Below are positions 1-8,142 of a DNA stretch of 64,000 nt, one piece after another; position 1 is the stretch's first letter; every line of letters begins with the position of its first letter. The notes under the pieces are model-generated. The model searched no databases, was not told where the DNA came from, and worked only from the letters and a program-made list of their open reading frames with translations. The DNA is taken from positions 141,307-205,306 of the forward strand of contig NZ_JIBU02000027.1 of assembly GCF_000633595.2 (NCBI RefSeq), written 5' to 3'. Origin of the DNA: Clostridium drakei (GTDB taxonomy: Bacteria > Bacillota > Clostridia > Clostridiales > Clostridiaceae). Position numbers and translations under genes: made by a program.

Positions 1-23
1 TAAAATATATTTGGTGATGAATA

Positions 24-464
24 ATGAAACAAAATGAAATTCTAGAAAAAATAATTTGTTTTTCTAATAAAGTTAATCAAAATAATAAAAAACCTAATAA
101 TTATGGAACTAATCACATGCTTTATCCAGCTGAAATTCATATGATAGAAGCTATAGGCAACCATAAAAATGCTAATGCTAGTGAACTTTCTATTATTATG
201 GGAATTACAAATGGAGCTGTTAATCAGGTAGCGAATAAACTTATTAAAAAAGGACTAGTTGAACAATATCGAATGAAAGATAATAAAAAGGATGTATTTT
301 ATCAATTGACACCTCAAGGAGAAATTGCTAATGTTGAGCATAGTAATTATCATAAAGAACAATATAGTCATATGGAAGAATATATAGATGAACTTGTTCC
401 AGAGGAAATTAATATCATAAATAAGTTTTTTGATGAATTAATTAAATCTTGGCCTTCTAAATAA
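24..464 (+). CDS. MarR-family transcriptional regulator
   Basis: Predicted cytoplasmic dimeric DNA-binding repressor or activator of 146 aa, the usual MarR length. A winged helix-turn-helix is visible at about residues 45-100: an 'ASELSIIMGITNGAVNQVAN' recognition region, then the wing with 'KDNKKDVFYQLTPQG'. The ATG at 24 is preceded by GGTGATG. The next two genes on the same strand encode an ATC hydrolase and an SDR oxidoreductase, so it probably controls them. Two copies of a short inverted repeat (TTTAG-3-CTAAA) lie between this gene and the hydrolase and are candidate operators. Ligand unknown; the family call is firm, the targets are inference. Confidence 0.85.
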   Translation: MKQNEILEKIICFSNKVNQNNKKPNNYGTNHMLYPAEIHMIEAIGNHKNANASELSIIMGITNGAVNQVANKLIKKGLVEQYRMKDNKKDVFYQLTPQGEIANVEHSNYHKEQYSHMEEYIDELVPEEINIINKFFDELIKSWPSK

Positions 465-475
465 AGAAGGCTTTA
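452..475 (+). terminator. short hairpin over the marR stop codon
   Basis: GCCTTC (452-457) pairs with GAAGGC (466-471), followed by a short T-rich stretch. The loop contains the marR stop codon. It may attenuate read-through into the next genes. A weaker version (GCCTCA/TGGGGC) recurs in the duplicated segment at about 602-622. Confidence 0.35.
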
Positions 476-489
476 TACAGGCATAATGT

Positions 490-502
490 TTTAGTAACTA
501 AA
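490..502. promoter_or_regulatory. candidate MarR operator, copy 1
   Basis: TTTAG-TAA-CTAAA, an inverted repeat with 5-bp arms. It is duplicated at 641-653 upstream of the intact downstream gene. Position downstream of a MarR gene suggests an operator; this is inference from sequence alone. Confidence 0.35.
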
Positions 503-531
503 AAATATTTTGCTATAAGGAGATGTTAAAA

Positions 532-587
532 TTGAAAAAGAATTTGATCTAAAAAGGTTACTAAATAATGTTGTGATTTTTAAATAG
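532..587 (+). pseudogene. frameshifted 5' remnant of an ATC-hydrolase copy
   Basis: TTGAAAAAG here matches the start of the intact gene at 679. With a single-base frame correction the codons read LKKEFDLKRLLNN..., parallel to LKKEFNLTKITTP of the intact protein, and end at a TAG at 585-587. Without the correction it stops after six codons. It keeps a good ribosome binding site (AAGGAGATG), so it is probably the dead first copy of a tandem duplication. Confidence 0.5.
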
Positions 588-640
588 ATTAATTAATTTT
601 TGGCCTCATAATTAAATGGGGCTATATATAAATATAATGT

Positions 641-653
641 TTTAGCAACTAAA
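641..653. promoter_or_regulatory. candidate MarR operator, copy 2
   Basis: TTTAG-CAA-CTAAA, the second copy of the inverted repeat seen at 490-502, placed 26 bp before the TTG start of the ATC hydrolase gene. Confidence 0.35.
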
Positions 654-678
654 AAATATTTTTATGGGGGTATTAAAA

Positions 679-1302
679 TTGAAAAAAGAATTTAATTTAA
701 CAAAAATTACTACACCAATGTTATTGACACTTTTAAAGGACGAAATTATTTCGCCAGAATGTTTTTTGGAAGAGTGTAAATCATCTCTTCAAAGTTTTCA
801 GAGTACTATTGATAAAAAATTTCCGCCTGATTTGATAAATTTTATTTCAATGCCATTATGGGTATACATAAATTTAAAAAATAAATTAGGCAATGAAAAA
901 GCATTTGAAATAATGAGAATAGTATTGCTTACAGGAGGAGTAGCAATGCAAAGTATTCTGTTTGATTCCATTAATAAACCAAGAACTTTTGAAAATTTTA
1001 TTGAACAGGAATTGCAAATTAATAAAACAGGAACAACTAAGTGGAATAATCTAGAAATAATTTCTAAAGATAAAAATAAATTTGAGATAAAAATAACTAA
1101 ATGCCTTTATCATGAATTAACAACTTCTCTAGGAATTCCTGAAGCAACAAAATTAATTTGCCAAGTGGATAATGCAGTATTCAATTCTTACTTACCTGAA
1201 GAGGTTATATTTCATCGCAATGGTCTAAATCAACGTATTGCAGATGGATGTAATGAATGTCATTTTGTTTGGGAATGTAAAAAATGTAAGGAGAGAAATT
1301 AA
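679..1302 (+). CDS. L-2-amino-thiazoline-4-carboxylic acid hydrolase family protein
   Basis: The protein (207 aa from this start) has the C-terminal layout of the ATC hydrolase family (PF14196): 'ITKCLYHELTTSLGIPEAT', 'ICQVDNAVF' and a Cys-rich tail 'DGCNECHFVWECKKC'. Members hydrolyse ATC in the conversion to L-cysteine, but many family proteins are uncharacterised, so the substrate here is open. An in-frame ATG at 664 exists, but the TTG at 679 has GGGGGT at the right distance and matches the start in the duplicated upstream copy, so I prefer it. The SDR gene follows after 2 bp, indicating co-transcription. Confidence 0.75.
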   Translation: MKKEFNLTKITTPMLLTLLKDEIISPECFLEECKSSLQSFQSTIDKKFPPDLINFISMPLWVYINLKNKLGNEKAFEIMRIVLLTGGVAMQSILFDSINKPRTFENFIEQELQINKTGTTKWNNLEIISKDKNKFEIKITKCLYHELTTSLGIPEATKLICQVDNAVFNSYLPEEVIFHRNGLNQRIADGCNECHFVWECKKCKERN

Positions 1303-1304
1303 AT

Positions 1305-2132
1305 ATGATGTCAAAAGTAATTCTTATTACAGGTTGTTCTTCAGGAATAGGTAGAGAAATGGCTGAGAGATTATCTAAAAATGGTTACACAGTAGTTGCT
1401 ACGGCAAGAAATTTAGATGACATGGAAAATTTAAATGTGAATTTAAATGTGAATTTAAAACTTTCTTTAGATATTACTAACAATGAATCTATATCAGATG
1501 CAGTTAATAAAGTAATGCAACATTTTGGAAAGATAGATGTTTTGATTAACAATGCTGGTTATGCTTTCAGAAGTACTGTAGAAGAAATATCAGATAACAA
1601 TATTGAACAAATGTTTAATGTTAATGTTTATGGTATTATACGAATGATTCGAGCAGTTGTTCCCTATATGAGAAAGAAAAGGTCAGGTAGGATAATAAAT
1701 ATTAGTTCAATTGCGGGTAAAATGGTTCTTCCAGTCAGTGGTGCTTATTGTGCTTCAAAATTTGCCACAGAAGCATTAAGTGATGCACTTCGCTTGGAGC
1801 TATCAGCTTTCGGCATTTCTGTTGTAGTTGTAGAGCCTGGAAATATTCGAACAAACTTTATGAAAACAGTTCAAAATAATTCAGATACAATCATATCAGA
1901 CTCTAGTTCTCCGTATAATGAACTATATAAAAATTATAAAACTTTTAACGATAATGCACGTACTAATGAACCAGGGCCAGAAGTTGTTTCTTTAGTTGTA
2001 CAAAAGGCTATAGAAGCATCAAGACCCAAAAAAAGATATATGGCTGGCGTCCCAGCTTTTAACCGCATGATGACTCATTTTGGAGATGGAGTGAAAGATT
2101 ATGTTGTTAAATCTCTTTTTAAGATAAAATAA
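1305..2132 (+). CDS. SDR-family NAD(P)-dependent oxidoreductase
   Basis: Classical short-chain dehydrogenase/reductase of 275 aa. The N-terminal cofactor motif is TGCSSGIG, the structural motif NNAG is near residue 82, and the catalytic Ser plus Tyr-x-x-x-Lys appear as 'SGAYCASKF'. 'PGNIRTNF' follows as in classical SDRs. The predicted role is cytoplasmic oxidation or reduction of an alcohol or ketone; the substrate is unknown. GGAGAG precedes the ATGATG start. A 12-bp in-frame tandem repeat (AATTTAAATGTG, 1428-1459) encodes Asn-Leu-Asn-Val repeats in the surface region after the second beta strand, probably a slippage expansion. Likely in one operon with the ATC hydrolase. Confidence 0.9.
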   Translation: MMSKVILITGCSSGIGREMAERLSKNGYTVVATARNLDDMENLNVNLNVNLKLSLDITNNESISDAVNKVMQHFGKIDVLINNAGYAFRSTVEEISDNNIEQMFNVNVYGIIRMIRAVVPYMRKKRSGRIINISSIAGKMVLPVSGAYCASKFATEALSDALRLELSAFGISVVVVEPGNIRTNFMKTVQNNSDTIISDSSSPYNELYKNYKTFNDNARTNEPGPEVVSLVVQKAIEASRPKKRYMAGVPAFNRMMTHFGDGVKDYVVKSLFKIK

Positions 2133-2208
2133 ATCGTTGTACAAGTATGCACTAGATATTTAAGAAAGGAACTTATGATAATGATTACAAATATAATTAA
2201 GACTAAAT

Positions 2209-2577
2209 ATGGATTATAAGGGAAAGTACAGTTTAAATTATTTGGATGAAAAAAGTTCTTTAGCTGTAGTTGACAACGGTGGGGGGGATACAATGCATAT
2301 ACTATTTTCTAAGGATGGATGTATTATTAAATTTGCTTGATGATGAAGCCATTGAACAAGATGATGTTACATTTTGTATTTGGCAGAGGATTATGTAGAT
2401 TGGTCAAAAGATTATTGGGGACGAGAAGAAGAATTATCCATTGAAGATGTAGAAAAGATATTTGATCATCATCCAATTACAGAAGAAATGATAAAAAAAT
2501 TAAATCCAGATAGAAATATCAAAGCAGCAATGGAGGAACTTAAGAAAATTAATTATCCCGTAGAGTATAGGTTTTAA
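2209..2577 (+). pseudogene. frameshifted gene for an unrecognised small protein
   Basis: Three coding-like pieces in successive frames make one decayed gene. ATG at 2209 opens MDYKGKYSLNYLDEK...GGGDTMHILFSKDGCIIKFA, ending at TGA 2338. The reading continues in another frame as LDDEAIEQDDVTF, then in a third as LAEDYVDWSKDYWGREEELS...NYPVEYRF, ending at 2577. The last part is strongly acidic and well coded. The order suggests an internal deletion plus two frameshifts. I do not recognise the family with certainty; it has the look of a small soluble accessory or immunity-type protein. Confidence 0.55.
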
Positions 2578-2595
2578 TTAAGTTTGAGAAAATTA

Positions 2596-2633
2596 TACAT
2601 GTATGAAATTTTGGTACATGAATGAAATTTTAC
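2596..2633 (+). repeat. 19-bp tandem repeat
   Basis: Two adjacent 19-bp units of the form TACATG-W-ATGAAATTTT-N-N, in the intergenic stretch after the pseudogene. No coding or regulatory meaning is evident. Confidence 0.5.
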
Positions 2634-2729
2634 GGAATGAGAATAAGGATATAACTTCAACAGATTTTAAAAGTGAAATTTGAATACCCATTATAAAAAA
2701 GTAATAAAAAATCCATATGCATTTTTAAG

Positions 2730-2775
2730 AAGGTTACATTAATTCTTATCCTAGGATTAATGTAACCTTATTTTA
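2730..2775 (+). terminator. rho-independent terminator
   Basis: A perfect 14-bp stem, AAGGTTACATTAAT (2730-2743) with ATTAATGTAACCTT (2756-2769), 12-nt loop, followed by ATTTTAT. It closes off the unit upstream of the acetyltransferase region. Confidence 0.7.
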
Positions 2776-2907
2776 TAAATTTAAAGTGATTATTTTAGTA
2801 TCGATTTAAATAAAAGCTGATTGACAATAGTAATTAATAATATTAATATGACTATGAAAAGAATAGATTAGGAGGAAAAAACCCACAATGATGCTTTTGC
2901 TGTTTCA

Positions 2908-2997
2908 ATGATTTCTGGCGCTCTGTTCTTTTTAGGAATGCTTCTAACTGCAAAGTCATTTAATAAAGAAAATAAATTGATTGCTGATGGGGAATAG
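2908..2997 (+). pseudogene. possible remnant of a small membrane protein
   Basis: A 29-codon ORF (MISGALFFLGMLLTAKSF...) with one hydrophobic segment and a polar tail. A strong AGGAGG lies at about 2870 but is too far from this ATG, and the nearer ATG at 2888 is out of frame and stops after seven codons. This suggests a truncated or frameshifted gene. No family recognised. Confidence 0.25.
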
Positions 2998-3034
2998 ATG
3001 AATACGAGATATTCATGAAAGGGTGATAAATACT

Positions 3035-3670
3035 ATGATTGGACCAGATAAGAAAAAACTTTATCCAAATGAAAATATAAAAACAGTTTGCTATATAAGT
3101 AATTTACCTAAAAGACCTAATGTTGAGATAGGAGAATATACATATTATAGTGATAACAACAAATCTCCTGAGAAATTTTATGATAACATAGAACACCACT
3201 ATGAATTTCTAGGGGATAAGCTCATAATAGGTAAGTTTTGTGCAATAGCTGAAGGTGTTAAGTTCATCATGAATGGTGCAAACCACAGAATGGATGGGGC
3301 TACAACCTATCCATTTAATATCTTTGGAGGTGGCTGGGAAAAGGTCACTCCAACAGTAGAGCAATTACCTTTTAAGGGAGATACAGTAATCGGTAACGAT
3401 GTGTGGATTGGACAAAATGTAACTATTATGCCTGGGGTTAAAGTTGGTGATGGTGCAATTATTGCTGCTAACTCCACTGTAGTAAAAAATATTGAACCTT
3501 ATACAATTTACGGTGGCAATCCAGCCCAATTTATTAAAAAACGTTTTAGTGAGGAAAAGATAGAATTTCTTCTAAAGCTTCAATGGTGGAGCTGGGACGA
3601 AGAGAAGATATTTGATAACCTTGAAAAACTAACATCGGAAACTGGGCTGGATTTGTTGAGGCAGCTTTAA
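3035..3670 (+). CDS. Vat-type xenobiotic O-acetyltransferase
   Basis: Left-handed beta-helix (hexapeptide) acetyltransferase of the xenobiotic acetyltransferase class, about 211 aa. It shows the Vat/CatB-like signature 'MNGANHRMDG' (catalytic His near residue 80), 'IGNDVWIGQNVTIMPGVKVG' and the C-terminal 'KLQWWSWDEEKI'. Known Vat enzymes acetylate streptogramin A from acetyl-CoA; resemblance is strong along the whole length, but specificity cannot be read from sequence. GAAAGGG (3017-3023) fits the ATG at 3035 better than the GTG at 3023. It stands alone between a terminator-bearing spacer and the convergent agrA-like gene. Confidence 0.85.
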   Translation: MIGPDKKKLYPNENIKTVCYISNLPKRPNVEIGEYTYYSDNNKSPEKFYDNIEHHYEFLGDKLIIGKFCAIAEGVKFIMNGANHRMDGATTYPFNIFGGGWEKVTPTVEQLPFKGDTVIGNDVWIGQNVTIMPGVKVGDGAIIAANSTVVKNIEPYTIYGGNPAQFIKKRFSEEKIEFLLKLQWWSWDEEKIFDNLEKLTSETGLDLLRQL

Positions 3671-3738
3671 GGGCTGCTTCAACAAAGAAATTGTTAACAA
3701 TCCTTAGGAGAAGTTAAAGAACTATCGAAGACGTATTG

Positions 3739-4470
3739 CTATTTAGTGCAAAAATTCTCTAAGTTTTTAGCTGAACTGTAACATATCTCTCCATTTATCA
3801 TATGAATTATACGATTTTTCTTATCTATTTCTGAAATATTATCTTTATTAACTAGATAGGCTCTATGAAATCTTACAAAACGCTCATCTAAAGTTTCTTC
3901 TATATTTTTCATTTTACCGTAAAATTCAACTTGTCTATTAACTGCGTGTAATAATATTTTATGAATTGTATCAGAGGTTTCGAAGAAAAGAATATCCTTA
4001 TACTTTATATTTATAACTTTATCTTCTTTCCTTATTGTGAAAATTTCACAATCATCTTCATCACTCTTTAAATATCTCTTTTTAGTTTCTAAAATGCATT
4101 GTTTTATTCTTTCAGCCATATTTGAATAATCATCTTTAATTATATAATCCATAGCCTCAACCTTGTAGGTAAAAGTCAAATAACTCATTTCACCATGAGT
4201 AGTTACAAATACTATGAACCCCTTTTCGTCAAATTCTCGAATTTTACTGGCTAAGGTTATACCGTTAATATTAGAATTTAAGCCTACATCTAAAAAGTAC
4301 AAAGAGGTATCTTTATTATTTTCTTTTGCTTTGTTTAATACCTCCATAGGATTTGGAGATGCTATTTCAATTGTCATATCTAATTCTTCTTCTAATATAA
4401 TATCTTTAACTATCCCTCTTATCCTATTTCGCTGCTCTTCAATATCTTCACAAATATATATTTTTATCAT
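3739..4470 (-). CDS. AgrA-like LytTR response regulator
   Basis: Cytoplasmic response regulator of 243 aa. The receiver domain (residues 1-125) has the acidic pocket 'ICED' and phospho-acceptor Asp in 'YFLDVGLNSNINGI'; the conserved Lys is in 'YIIKDD'. The LytTR DNA-binding domain (about 145-243) contains 'FFETSDTIHKILLH' and 'RFHRAYLVNKDNI'. The match to staphylococcal AgrA architecture is close. Its ATG overlaps the end of the kinase gene by 4 bp, so the two are translationally coupled. No agrB or agrD gene is visible nearby. Confidence 0.88.
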   Translation of the reverse strand: MIKIYICEDIEEQRNRIRGIVKDIILEEELDMTIEIASPNPMEVLNKAKENNKDTSLYFLDVGLNSNINGITLASKIREFDEKGFIVFVTTHGEMSYLTFTYKVEAMDYIIKDDYSNMAERIKQCILETKKRYLKSDEDDCEIFTIRKEDKVINIKYKDILFFETSDTIHKILLHAVNRQVEFYGKMKNIEETLDERFVRFHRAYLVNKDNISEIDKKNRIIHMINGEICYSSAKNLENFCTK

Positions 4471-5819
4471 AAACTTATTCTCCTATTTATAATTTCAATG
4501 TTTTGGATAAATAAATTATCTTCTATACTGGTATCAAGAATAGTATTGTAGTAATTGCTAAGTATGCTTTTTAAATTAGCAAGTCCTATTCCTCGCCCAG
4601 TTCCTTTAGTTGAAAATCCTCTTATATATATTTCGTGTATTTTAGGCGTTTGTCCTTCAAATGAATTAATCACTATAAAGCTAATGGATCTTTGCTTTTT
4701 AATAATTCCTAGTTTTAAAATTGGATTAGTGCATAAAACCGCTGCTTCAATAGCATTATCTAGTAAAATGCCTAAAATCCTGCACAAATCAACAGTGTCT
4801 ATCTCTATATCTTCAATAGGGTCCGTAATATCTATAAATATATCTACTCCTTCTGATTTTGCTTTTAAAATCTTTGAAGAAATAAGTCCTTTTATCTCTG
4901 GGGTTTTTATATTTGAAAGCAAGTTTAGTCTTAAAGAGTGCTTGTTTAAATTATCATTAAGCGGTAATATTTTATTAAGAAAAAAACTTTTTAATCCACT
5001 AAAATTATCTGTATCTAAATATCCTCTTATACAAGATAGTATATTTACAAAGTCATGTTTGAAATTTCTAATATCTTCATTTAAGACTTCTATATTATTT
5101 GTGTATTCTGTAAGTTTTTCCAGCTCTAATTGTCTAAATAATATTTCCTCATGTCTTTTGCTTAAATATATGAATGCTAAAGTTATTCCAAAGAAGATAA
5201 CAATAGTCACTTCATTTAAAATCAATAATGCATTAAAGATAATTTTGTTAAAAGCTATAATTGAAATAGCATATGCTGTAAATCTATCAATGATTAAACC
5301 AAAAGAAAATAAAGAGATTATGCTGTAATACAAAAAACTATTTTTAAATATATCTTTAATATTATAATTATTGAGTTTACTATATTTTTTTATTAAGAAT
5401 ATCATAACTATTGTGTATATATAACTTACAAGGGTTGATATGGGCATAAAATAGATATCATAAATTAGCTTATCATAATTGAAAGCACTGATAAAAATTA
5501 TTCTAACTAAATTTACTGCAAAGCTGTTAACTATAAATAGTATAAATACTGAAAATAGTGCTTTTTCTAGATAGTTAAATTTTTCTTTATGATAGGCTAA
5601 AGAAAAAGCTGTAATTAAACCTATACTTAAAATAAACCTTGTGTCTAAAATACAGTTAGTATAATTTAATTTATCCTCAAATATTAAAAATAACATCATA
5701 AGACTAAGAACACTTATGCCTATGGTTAAACATTTTTTTATTTCAAATTTGAATAATTCCAGGAAGTAAATAAAATATATACTCACAAGGCAAGTGAATA
5801 TATTCAATATATAAATCAT
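4467..5819 (-). CDS. AgrC-like GHKL sensor histidine kinase
   Basis: Membrane sensor of 450 aa. About six hydrophobic segments fill residues 1-220, followed by a short coiled linker. The phospho-acceptor His is in 'FKHDFVNILSCIRGYL' (about residue 256), then the GHKL ATPase domain with N box 'LLDNAIEAA' and G box 'GRGIGLANLKSIL'. This is the HPK10/AgrC arrangement, in which the sensor reads a peptide pheromone. It is first in a two-gene operon with the AgrA-like regulator. The 217-bp upstream spacer holds no plausible AgrD-like ORF, so the signal must come from elsewhere or be different. Confidence 0.88.
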   Translation of the reverse strand: MIYILNIFTCLVSIYFIYFLELFKFEIKKCLTIGISVLSLMMLFLIFEDKLNYTNCILDTRFILSIGLITAFSLAYHKEKFNYLEKALFSVFILFIVNSFAVNLVRIIFISAFNYDKLIYDIYFMPISTLVSYIYTIVMIFLIKKYSKLNNYNIKDIFKNSFLYYSIISLFSFGLIIDRFTAYAISIIAFNKIIFNALLILNEVTIVIFFGITLAFIYLSKRHEEILFRQLELEKLTEYTNNIEVLNEDIRNFKHDFVNILSCIRGYLDTDNFSGLKSFFLNKILPLNDNLNKHSLRLNLLSNIKTPEIKGLISSKILKAKSEGVDIFIDITDPIEDIEIDTVDLCRILGILLDNAIEAAVLCTNPILKLGIIKKQRSISFIVINSFEGQTPKIHEIYIRGFSTKGTGRGIGLANLKSILSNYYNTILDTSIEDNLFIQNIEIINRRISL

Positions 5820-6036
5820 TCCAGCGTCAACTCCATATAAAATAACTTTAAATTATAAAAAAGATTATTGGCAATTTTAGTCAAGAACTAAGAAGTAATC
5901 CATAACTCTTACATTTTCTCTTTTACCTCTTACTTATACTTTAAGATATCATCAAAATATTTTCAAATATAAGTTAAGTGTTTGGTTCTCTATATAAATA
6001 AATTTAGTTAACTTTAATTTTAGTATTATTAGATAC

Positions 6037-6714
6037 TTATTCTATGGTCTTAATTCTTTTTATCTTTAGATATAGTTTAGTAAAACTTATTGTGGTAAAT
6101 GAGCCAATAGCAGATTCTATAATTATATTCACTCCTGATGATATGGATGAATTAAAGAAAGGTTTTAATAGCCTTAATAATACTTGATCATTAATTAAAG
6201 TCATAGCTATGGAAATTATAACCATGCCCAAAATAGAATTTCTAAAACCCTTACTAAAACTTATACTGTTGTTTATAGAATCTTGTATTCCATTATTCTC
6301 AAGAGTAAAGATTTGAAGGTAAAATGCTGAATATACACAGAATAATATTCCTGGTATAACTAATGCTAGAGTTCCAAGAATGGTTAAAATACTCACTATT
6401 GAATATAGAACTAAAGCACTAAAACTTCTTGGCATTAATTCTTTAATAATATTTTTTATATTAACTTCTTCATTTTTATATTTTTTGTCCACTATTTTAA
6501 TTATTATCATCTCTCCAATAAAAAGTACAAACTGACTAAGAACATAAAAAATAAGTTTTTTAATTGTAAAATTATCAAAGGGATCATAAAGTTTGGATAT
6601 GACTGTGCCTAATAATACAACAGTCATAGTTACAATTAAAATTTCTTTGTTTTTGAGACTTCTAAGTGACTCTTTTAGAATTTGTAAAATTGATATTTCT
6701 TTATTAATCTCCAT
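6037..6714 (-). CDS. uncharacterised integral membrane protein
   Basis: About 225 aa with six hydrophobic segments. The central 'GTLALVIPGILFCVYSAFYLQ' region resembles the IPG-containing helix of DUF975 and glycerophosphodiesterase membrane-domain proteins; function unknown. The first in-frame ATG (6729) contains its own GGAGG, which instead is perfectly placed for the ATG at 6714 (MEINKEIS), so the later start is used. The 5' end and upstream region of this gene are duplicated at 8001-8137. Confidence 0.6.
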   Translation of the reverse strand: MEINKEISILQILKESLRSLKNKEILIVTMTVVLLGTVISKLYDPFDNFTIKKLIFYVLSQFVLFIGEMIIIKIVDKKYKNEEVNIKNIIKELMPRSFSALVLYSIVSILTILGTLALVIPGILFCVYSAFYLQIFTLENNGIQDSINNSISFSKGFRNSILGMVIISIAMTLINDQVLLRLLKPFFNSSISSGVNIIIESAIGSFTTISFTKLYLKIKRIKTIE

Positions 6715-7080
6715 TTTGTAATCCTCCATATTTAGAATACATATTCAATAAATTTTATAACTTTATTCTAAATAGAAACAATATATATTTCATTAAAAAA
6801 GTAATGAAATATGAATTATTTGTAGTGAAATGTTAAATTTATGATGATCAAATATTAATAAATGTAATGTATAAAATTGTATATGATATTTTGTTATGCC
6901 ATGAATTAAACCATAATTCTAGCAAGAATCAAACAGCTATAGATTTTTGAAAATCATATTATAGTTAAGTAAAATTTGGTATAATTTAGAGGAGATTAAT
7001 TATGGAGCATCAAAAAAGTTAAGTTGGAGATATTAGCCATGGTATCCATGGAATAAAAAATTTAGCTAGGGGGAGAAAAA
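6715..7080. other. AT-rich intergenic region
   Basis: Holds the upstream region of the membrane protein (minus strand) and of the GNAT protein (plus strand). A TATAAT at about 6980 followed by AGAGGAG and a six-codon ORF (MEHQKS-stop, from 7002) suggests a leader peptide or a decayed gene start. CCATGG-TAT-CCATGG near 7038-7052 is a short symmetric motif. No other gene seen. Confidence 0.4.
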
Positions 7081-7941
7081 ATGTTTAATTACAGTACTTT
7101 GGAAAGTATAGGTATGGAGAAATTACATAAAACTTTTATAGAAGCGTTTTCTGATTATCAAGTAAAATTTGATTTGCCTATTTTGAAGTTTCAACAAATG
7201 CTTCAAAGACGAGGGTATGTTTCAAAAGCTTCAATAGGAGCATTTGAAAATAATGCATTAATTGGGTTTCTTTTGAATGGAATTAGGTATTGGGATGGAA
7301 AATTAACTGCATATGACACAGGAACAGGTGTTATAAAAACTTATAGAAAACATGGAATAACAAGTAATATGTTTTTTAATACAAAACAGCTGCTCCAAGA
7401 AATGGGCGTGGAACAATATTTACTTGAAGTAATTCAATCAAATATTTCTGCAGTTCGTCTATATAAAAAACAAGGCTTTGAAACATTAAGAGAATTTGAA
7501 TGCTTCAATTTAGATAAAAATAAATATAAACATACTCCTACAGCAGAATATGAGGTTCAACATATAAATAGTATTACTAAAAATGATTGGAAAGAATTTT
7601 CAAAATTTTGGGATTTTAAACCATCATGGCAAAACTCTATTGATTCAGTTAATGATGCGTCAGACACATTTGTATATTCTATTATAGTGATAGATAACAC
7701 TATAGTTGGTTATGGAATTATTGATAAATATACAGGAGATATCCCACAGATAGCAGTAGATAAAAATCATAGAGGTAAAGGTATTGGGAGAAGTATATTT
7801 ACAGATTTATTGAAGAATACGGAATCAGATAATATTAAGGTTTTAAATGTAGATAATCACTGTGATTCTATGAAAGATTTTTTATTGAATTTAAGATTTG
7901 AACAAAATGTTAGCCAATATGAAATGGTTTTAAAATTATAA
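7081..7941 (+). CDS. tandem-domain GNAT acetyltransferase
   Basis: Cytoplasmic protein of 286 aa with two GNAT folds. The first (residues 1-145) has a degenerate acetyl-CoA loop 'TGVIKTYRKHGITSNM' and the usual 'AVRLYKKQGFET' C-terminal strand-helix. The second (about 155-286) has a well-kept loop 'VDKNHRGKGIGRSIF' (motif A, Q/RxxGxG/A). It presumably acetylates an amine of a small molecule or protein; substrate unknown. Strong AGGGGGAG ribosome binding site. Monocistronic. Confidence 0.82.
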   Translation: MFNYSTLESIGMEKLHKTFIEAFSDYQVKFDLPILKFQQMLQRRGYVSKASIGAFENNALIGFLLNGIRYWDGKLTAYDTGTGVIKTYRKHGITSNMFFNTKQLLQEMGVEQYLLEVIQSNISAVRLYKKQGFETLREFECFNLDKNKYKHTPTAEYEVQHINSITKNDWKEFSKFWDFKPSWQNSIDSVNDASDTFVYSIIVIDNTIVGYGIIDKYTGDIPQIAVDKNHRGKGIGRSIFTDLLKNTESDNIKVLNVDNHCDSMKDFLLNLRFEQNVSQYEMVLKL

Positions 7942-8000
7942 ATATGGTTATTAATATTCAGTTATTATATTATAATTGTTGCATATAGAGTTAAAGCACT

Positions 8001-8137
8001 AAAATTTCTTTATTTTTGAGACTTCTAAGTGACTCTTTTAGAATTTGTAAAATTGATATTTCCTTATTAATCTCCATTTTTAGAATAAACTTTATAACTT
8101 TATTCTAAATAAAAACAAACCATATTTCATTAAGTTT
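8001..8137 (-). repeat. truncated duplicate of the 5' end of the membrane-protein gene at 6037-6714
   Basis: This segment matches 6638 to about 6797: the antisense of codons 1 to about 25 of the membrane protein plus its upstream region, with only scattered substitutions. The copy has lost about 25 bp including the ribosome binding site, so it cannot be translated. It ends a few bases before the half tetR gene. Confidence 0.8.
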
Positions 8138-8142
8138 CAAAT

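Larger units (their letters stand above)
436..700 (+). repeat. imperfect tandem duplication of a leader region
   Basis: Two adjacent copies of about 105 bp (roughly 436-545 and 589-700) share the same order of parts: a GGCC-type hairpin, ATAATGTTTTAG-Y-AACTAAAAAATATTTT, a purine-rich ribosome binding site and the start TTGAAAAA. The upstream copy now leads into a frameshifted remnant, the downstream copy into the intact ATC hydrolase gene. The simplest reading is a tandem duplication followed by decay of the first copy. Confidence 0.6.

Noticed and set aside
1428..1459. 12-bp tandem repeat as a regulatory element
   Set aside because: Lies in frame inside the SDR coding sequence and simply encodes Asn-Leu-Asn-Val repeats.
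4555..5328. 257-codon ORF on the plus strand
   Set aside because: Antisense shadow of the AgrC-like kinase, which has all its motifs on the minus strand; the plus frame has no ribosome binding site or known motif.
5820..6036. agrD-like propeptide upstream of the kinase gene
   Set aside because: Checked both strands; only very short frames without a Cys-containing pheromone core or proper ribosome binding site.
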